From Deltaproteobacteria bacterium (lineage in GTDB: Bacteria; Myxococcota; UBA796; SXON01): a stretch of 8,999 nt of DNA. The DNA is taken from the NCBI GenBank assembly GCA_947483545.1, contig CANKNP010000218.1:1-8999 (forward strand), in the 5' to 3' direction. Both the position numbers and the translations under genes were made by a program. This document shows, one piece after another, positions 5,604 through 8,999 of the stretch. Each line of letters opens with the position of its first letter. Within the stretch, counting starts at the first letter, position 1. The notes under the pieces are model-generated. The model saw nothing but the letters and a program-made list of their open reading frames with translations. It was not told the origin of the DNA and searched no databases.

Positions 5604-6779
5604 GTGCTCGACGCCCCCGGCCTCCTTGAGCTCCTCGCCGATCTGGAGTCGGATCGCGTGGAGCGCACTATCTCTACCAAGGACAACGACAAGTTCTGTC
5701 GGGCGATCTGCGCGTTCGCGAACGACCTGCCCAACAGCCACAAGCCCGGGTACCTGCTCATCGGCGTGAACGATGACGGTACGCCGGCCGGCCTCGACGT
5801 GACCGACCAGCTCCTCCAGAACCTCGCCGCGCTCCGGTCCGACGGGCTGATCCTGCCGCTGCCGGCCATGACCGTCTACAAGGTGACGCTCCCCGCCGGC
5901 GCCGTCGCCGTGGTCGAGGTTCAGCCGTCCGACTTGCCCCCAATCCGCTACAAAGGGCGCGTGTGCATCCGCGTCGGACCCCGTCGTGCGGACGCGAACG
6001 AGCAAGAGGAGCGAATCCTGGCCGAGCGTCGCACGGTGCTGGTCGCCAGCTACGACGTTCACCCCGTGCCCGATGCCCCGCTTTCGGCGATCTCCACCCG
6101 CCTGTTCGGCGAATACCGCGCTGCGGTGCTGCCCGCCGAGGTGATCGAGGCCAACCACCGCACCGTGGAGGAAGCCCTCGCCGCCTTGCGGCTGTTCGAC
6201 ATCGGTCGAGGCGTGGGGACGGTCGCGGGGGTCGTCGCCTTCGGGGTGAACCCTCGACACCACCTTCCGGGCGCCTACGTCCAATACCTCCGGTTCCCAG
6301 GCGACAGCATGGCGGACCTCCCAGTGGACCAGGCGGAGATCAGCGGGGATCTGCGCGCCATCGTCGAAGAGCTGCACCTGCGCATCCGGGTGTTGAACAC
6401 CACGACGATGTCCCCGGGAGAGGGCTTCCGCGACTTGCTCCACAAGGCCTACCCGGACTGGGCACTGCGAGAGCTGCTCCACAATGCCCTCATCCACCGC
6501 GACTACGCCTCGACAGCGCCGGTCCGCTTCTATTGGTTCTCCAACCGCATCGAGATCTCCAGCGCGGGGGGTCTGCACGGCCACGTCACGCCCGAGACCG
6601 TCACCCGCCGCAACAGCTACCGGAACCCGGTCATCGCCGAAATCATGAAGGGCTTCGGGTTCGTCAACCGCTTCGGGTTCGGCCTCCAGCAGGCGGCGCG
6701 GCTCCTGGCCGAGAACGGCAACCCGGAGATGGAGCTGGATGCGGACGACCGGGCTTTTTCGGTGACGGTGCGGGTGTGA
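5604..6779 (+). CDS. AlbA_2/Schlafen-like domain protein with GHKL-type ATP-binding C-terminus
   Basis: 391 residues from GTG 5604. Residues about 8-145 form an AlbA_2 (Schlafen-type, putative nucleic-acid-binding) domain: LLADLESDRVERTIS, CRAICAFANDLPN (32-44), YLLIGVNDDGTPAGL (50-64), VVEVQPSDLPPIRYKGRVCI (103-122) and RVGPRRADANEQEER. Residues about 280-391 form a GHKL/HATPase_c_4-like module: N-box-like ALRELLHNALIHRDY (287-301), WFSNRIEISSAGGL (311-324), and a glycine-rich NRFGFGL (355-361). This is the layout of COG2865-type 'ATP-binding/RecG-related regulator' proteins, and the length looks complete. The usual 'ExxxxEFK' opening is replaced by ESDRVER, as in a recognisable sub-group. 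There is no purine-rich ribosome site; GTG 5658 is the next in-frame choice but would cut into the domain. It stands alone. Members are reported in defence-rich and regulatory settings, but the role here is unknown. Confidence 0.85.
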   Translation: MLDAPGLLELLADLESDRVERTISTKDNDKFCRAICAFANDLPNSHKPGYLLIGVNDDGTPAGLDVTDQLLQNLAALRSDGLILPLPAMTVYKVTLPAGAVAVVEVQPSDLPPIRYKGRVCIRVGPRRADANEQEERILAERRTVLVASYDVHPVPDAPLSAISTRLFGEYRAAVLPAEVIEANHRTVEEALAALRLFDIGRGVGTVAGVVAFGVNPRHHLPGAYVQYLRFPGDSMADLPVDQAEISGDLRAIVEELHLRIRVLNTTTMSPGEGFRDLLHKAYPDWALRELLHNALIHRDYASTAPVRFYWFSNRIEISSAGGLHGHVTPETVTRRNSYRNPVIAEIMKGFGFVNRFGFGLQQAARLLAENGNPEMELDADDRAFSVTVRV

Positions 6780-6844
6780 GCACTACACACACCCCTCCAA
6801 CAACTTCTGGCAGCTCGCGAGCCGCTCCTTCTCGCACGCCTTGG

Positions 6845-6885
6845 CGGAGTCCCGGCGCTCCGTCCACGAGGCCCACGGGACTCCG
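6845..6885. repeat. 10-bp perfect inverted repeat (hairpin) between the AlbA_2 gene and accD
   Basis: CGGAGTCCCG (6845-6854) and CGGGACTCCG (6876-6885) are exact inverted repeats separated by 21 bp, in the 179-bp spacer 6780-6958. It could end transcription of the upstream gene or regulate accD. No T-run follows, so it is not a canonical intrinsic terminator. Confidence 0.45.
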
Positions 6886-6940
6886 GGCGGCGATGGGGAT
6901 GTGCGGCTGAATTCTCCCCCCGCGCCCGCTCCCCCGTTCC

Positions 6941-6950
6941 TTGATACCCC
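6941..6950 (+). promoter_or_regulatory. TTGATACCCC element before accD, also present before the 1240 gene
   Basis: TTGATACCCC begins 18 nt before the accD ATG (6959). CTTGATACCC followed by CGC also occurs at 1239-1251, before ATG 1255. Both lie at gene starts; the shared core is CTTGATACCC (6940-6949 and 1239-1248). The TTG could be an alternative initiator in both cases, or GATACC could act as a -10-like element for a nearly leaderless message. The sequence does not decide. Confidence 0.25.
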
Positions 6951-6958
6951 GCCCACGC

Positions 6959-7855
6959 ATGGCCCACGATCCCGACCCGCCCCCCGAGCCCGGCGCCCCT
7001 GGCACCCGCTGGTTTGAGCAGGCCCCTGGCCCGCTCGTCGCAGAGCCCCGCCAGAGCCAGGCGCCCGATGGCCTCTGGGTCCGGTGCCCCGGATGTCAGA
7101 CCATCCTCTTCCGGCAGGTCCTAAGCGAACATCTCGGTGTCTGTCCGACCTGCCAGCACCATCACCGCTGGGACAGCCTCGCGAGGCTCCACCACCTGGT
7201 GGACCCAGAGAGTTTTCAGCGCCACGACGCCGATGTGCTCCCCCTCGACCCGCTCGGCTTCGTCGATGGCAAGCCCTACCAACATCGGCTGAGCAGCACC
7301 CAGAACCGCCTCGGCGAGCCAGACGCCTACGTGGCCGGGGCCGCGATGATCCTCGGCCTTCCGGTGGAGATTGGCACGTTCAACTTCGCCTTCATGGGTG
7401 GATCGATGGGGAGCGTGGTGGGGGAGCTGATCACCCGCCAGATCGAACGCGCCATCGCGCGGAAGGTGCCCTGCATCGTGATCTCTGCCTCCGGCGGTGC
7501 GCGCATGCAGGAGGGGATCTTCTCGCTCATGCAGATGGCCAAGACCTCGGCAGCGCTGGCCCGCCTGCGGGACAACGCGAAGATGCCCTACCTTTCCGTG
7601 CTGACCGACCCGACAACGGGCGGTGTGGCCGCGAGTTTTGCGATGCTTGGGGACGTGATCCTGGCTGAGCCGAACGCGCTGATCGGGTTCGCTGGCCCCC
7701 GCGTGATCCGCGAGACCATTCGCCAGGAGCTGCCGCCCGGCTTCCAGACCAGCGAGTACCTGTTGGAGCACGGCCTCGTCGATCAGATCGTGCCCCGCGC
7801 CCAGCTCCGCGAGACCATCGGTCGCCTGCTTCGCCTGCTCACCCCCCCAGCGTAG
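6959..7855 (+). CDS. accD: Acetyl-CoA carboxylase carboxyltransferase subunit beta
   Basis: AccD with AccA forms the carboxyltransferase that moves the carboxyl group from biotin carrier protein to acetyl-CoA, giving malonyl-CoA for fatty-acid synthesis. From ATG 6959 the product is 298 residues, normal for the family. The N-terminal zinc ribbon has Cys43, Cys46, Cys62 and Cys65 (CPGCQ...CPTCQHH). The crotonase-fold core shows FMGGSMGSVVGE (145-156), SASGGARMQEG (177-187), LMQMAKTSAALARL (190-203), LTDPTTGGVAASFAMLGD (215-232) and LIGFAGPRVIRET (241-253), almost identical to E. coli. The C-terminus ELPPGFQTSEYLLEHGLVD is also standard. An in-frame TTG at 6941 would add six residues; neither start has a visible Shine-Dalgarno. 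The N-terminal 35 residues are Pro-rich and not conserved. folC follows after 5 bp. Confidence 0.97.
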   Translation: MAHDPDPPPEPGAPGTRWFEQAPGPLVAEPRQSQAPDGLWVRCPGCQTILFRQVLSEHLGVCPTCQHHHRWDSLARLHHLVDPESFQRHDADVLPLDPLGFVDGKPYQHRLSSTQNRLGEPDAYVAGAAMILGLPVEIGTFNFAFMGGSMGSVVGELITRQIERAIARKVPCIVISASGGARMQEGIFSLMQMAKTSAALARLRDNAKMPYLSVLTDPTTGGVAASFAMLGDVILAEPNALIGFAGPRVIRETIRQELPPGFQTSEYLLEHGLVDQIVPRAQLRETIGRLLRLLTPPA

Positions 7856-7860
7856 CCGGC

Positions 7861-8999
7861 GTGCACAACCACCCGATCCTGGACCCGCTCGCTATGGCCG
7901 GCGTAAAGATGGGCCTGGAGCGAATGCGTAGCTTCCTCCAGACGATTGGCGACCCGCACCTGAAGTACCCGGTGATCCACGTCGCTGGCACCAACGGCAA
8001 GGGCAGTGTTTGCCGGATGGTCGGGGCGATGCTGGCGGCCCAAGGCTACCGGGTCGGAATCACCACGTCGCCGCACTTGCAGCACATCAATGAGCGCATC
8101 CGCGTGTACTCGGGCACGGGGCTCGCGACGCCGATCTCGGACGAAAAGCTGGACGCTGTGCTGCGGTTCATCCGCGACGCACGGGATGCTTGGGCGCGGG
8201 ACGCTGTCGGGGTGGAGACCGGCCCAGATGAGCCCATGCCGCTCACCTGGTTTGAATTCTCGATCGCCGCGGCGTTCCAGCATTTTGCCGACGAGCAGGT
8301 GGACGTCGCGGTCATCGAGGTCGGCATGGGCGGCCGACTGGACGCGACGAACGTCGTGAATCCGCTGCTCACGGCGGTGGTGACGGTCGGGCTCGACCAC
8401 ACCGACCACCTCGGCCCCGATCACGCGAGCATCGCGGCCGAGAAGGCGGGCATCTTGAAGCCGGGCATCCCGGTGGTGATCGGTCCCCTGCCGCGCCCGG
8501 CGATGTCCGTGGTTCGCGCCCAGGCCCGGGAGCGAGGCGCGCCGATCAGCGCGTGGGGCGACGATTTTGTCGGCTGGGGCACGGAGGCGGACACCCCTTC
8601 GTTCGGCGACGTCTCGGACGTCCACATCCGGACCACCAAGCGGGAGCGCGCCGGGTTGACCCTCGGCCTGCCGGGCGACCATCAGATCGTCAACGCCGCC
8701 GTCGCGTGCCAGCTCGTGGACCTGCTGCCCCCGTCGCTCGCGGTGGGCGAGGACGCGATCCGCGCCGGCCTCGCGGCGGTCAAGAACCGTGGCCGGCTGG
8801 AGTGGCTCGCGCCGGATGTCCTCGCGGACGGCGCCCACAACCCCGATGGGGCCAGCACCCTCGCGCAATACCTCGCCAGCCTGCCAAGGGACCGGCGGCG
8901 TACGCTGGTGCTTGGCGGGGGCTCCGACAAGGACATCCGAGCGGTCGCAGTGGCGCTCGCGCCGCAGGTGGACCGCGTGCTGACCACCGCAGGGAGCCA
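7861..8999 (+). CDS. folC: Bifunctional folylpolyglutamate/dihydrofolate synthase (3' end cut by window)
   Basis: FolC is a Mur-ligase-type enzyme that adds glutamate to dihydropteroate and folates using ATP, in cytoplasmic folate synthesis. From GTG 7861, 379 codons are open to the window edge; the family has about 420-430, so roughly 50 are missing. The N-terminal domain has the P-loop HVAGTNGKGSV (40-50), SPHLQHINERIRVYS (70-84), WFEFSIAAAF (130-139), EVGMGGRLDATN (153-164), GLDHTDHLG (178-186) and IAAEKAGILKPGIPVV (191-206) with the usually carbamylated Lys. LPGDHQIVNAAVA (270-282) and the start of the C-terminal ligase domain, DGAHNPDGA (323-331), follow. There is no ribosome site before the GTG; 5 bp after accD, it is probably translationally coupled. 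ATG 7894 is a later alternative that would remove the first helix. The accD-folC order is conserved, also in E. coli. Confidence 0.96.
   Translation, partial: MHNHPILDPLAMAGVKMGLERMRSFLQTIGDPHLKYPVIHVAGTNGKGSVCRMVGAMLAAQGYRVGITTSPHLQHINERIRVYSGTGLATPISDEKLDAVLRFIRDARDAWARDAVGVETGPDEPMPLTWFEFSIAAAFQHFADEQVDVAVIEVGMGGRLDATNVVNPLLTAVVTVGLDHTDHLGPDHASIAAEKAGILKPGIPVVIGPLPRPAMSVVRAQARERGAPISAWGDDFVGWGTEADTPSFGDVSDVHIRTTKRERAGLTLGLPGDHQIVNAAVACQLVDLLPPSLAVGEDAIRAGLAAVKNRGRLEWLAPDVLADGAHNPDGASTLAQYLASLPRDRRRTLVLGGGSDKDIRAVAVALAPQVDRVLTTAGS

Noticed and set aside
6783..6956. Minus-strand frame ending CEKERLASCQKLLEGCV, open from a GTG at 6956
   Set aside because: The Cys-containing C-terminal stretch looks somewhat protein-like, but the N-terminal half is Gly/Pro/Ser-rich with no signal peptide or ribosome site; too weak to call a gene, though it could be a gene remnant.

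Overview
The window is GC-rich DNA (roughly 70% by eye) from a bacterium that I would place in or near the Myxococcota (old Deltaproteobacteria). The placement is an inference. It rests on a secreted beta-helix protein with a Thr/Asp/Ser-rich linker after a lipobox-like cysteine, an FG-GAP remnant, a TPR protein resembling the C-terminal half of large STAND-type regulators, and the very high GC. Housekeeping genes sit at both ends and a disturbed accessory stretch lies between them.

Layout. (a) 1-1174, minus strand: ruvC then ruvA with an ATGA overlap; ruvA runs off the left edge about ten residues short of its end. (b) 1240-2460, plus strand: a secreted protein with the outline of a calcineurin-like phosphoesterase but nearly all metal ligands replaced, diverging from ruvC across 65 bp. 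(c) 2495-about 3768, minus strand: a parallel beta-helix surface protein, convergent with (b); its lipoprotein-like N-terminus is cut off by an in-frame TAG and has no start codon. (d) 3797-5047, plus strand: a TPR protein that looks like the truncated C-terminal part of a STAND/AAA-type regulator, head to head with (c) with no room for promoters. (e) 5048-5603: no intact gene, but a G-rich tract, a fragment of an IS91-type transposase and an opposite-strand FG-GAP fragment abutting it. (f) 5604-6779, plus strand: an intact AlbA_2/Schlafen-like plus GHKL-like ATP-binding protein. (g) 6959-end, plus strand: accD and folC, 5 bp apart; folC is cut by the right edge.

How the genes relate. RuvA and RuvC act together with RuvB (not in the window) on Holliday junctions. 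AccD and FolC form a conserved pair (also adjacent in E. coli) serving fatty-acid and folate metabolism. The middle genes show no shared pathway. The truncated reading frames, transposase remnant and gene scraps suggest a site of repeated insertion and deletion. The most notable observations are the apparent pseudophosphatase, the broken beta-helix gene with a recombination or assembly junction at about 3755-3797, and the two abutting gene fragments at about 5270. I do not see a clear, complete, previously undescribed multi-gene system.
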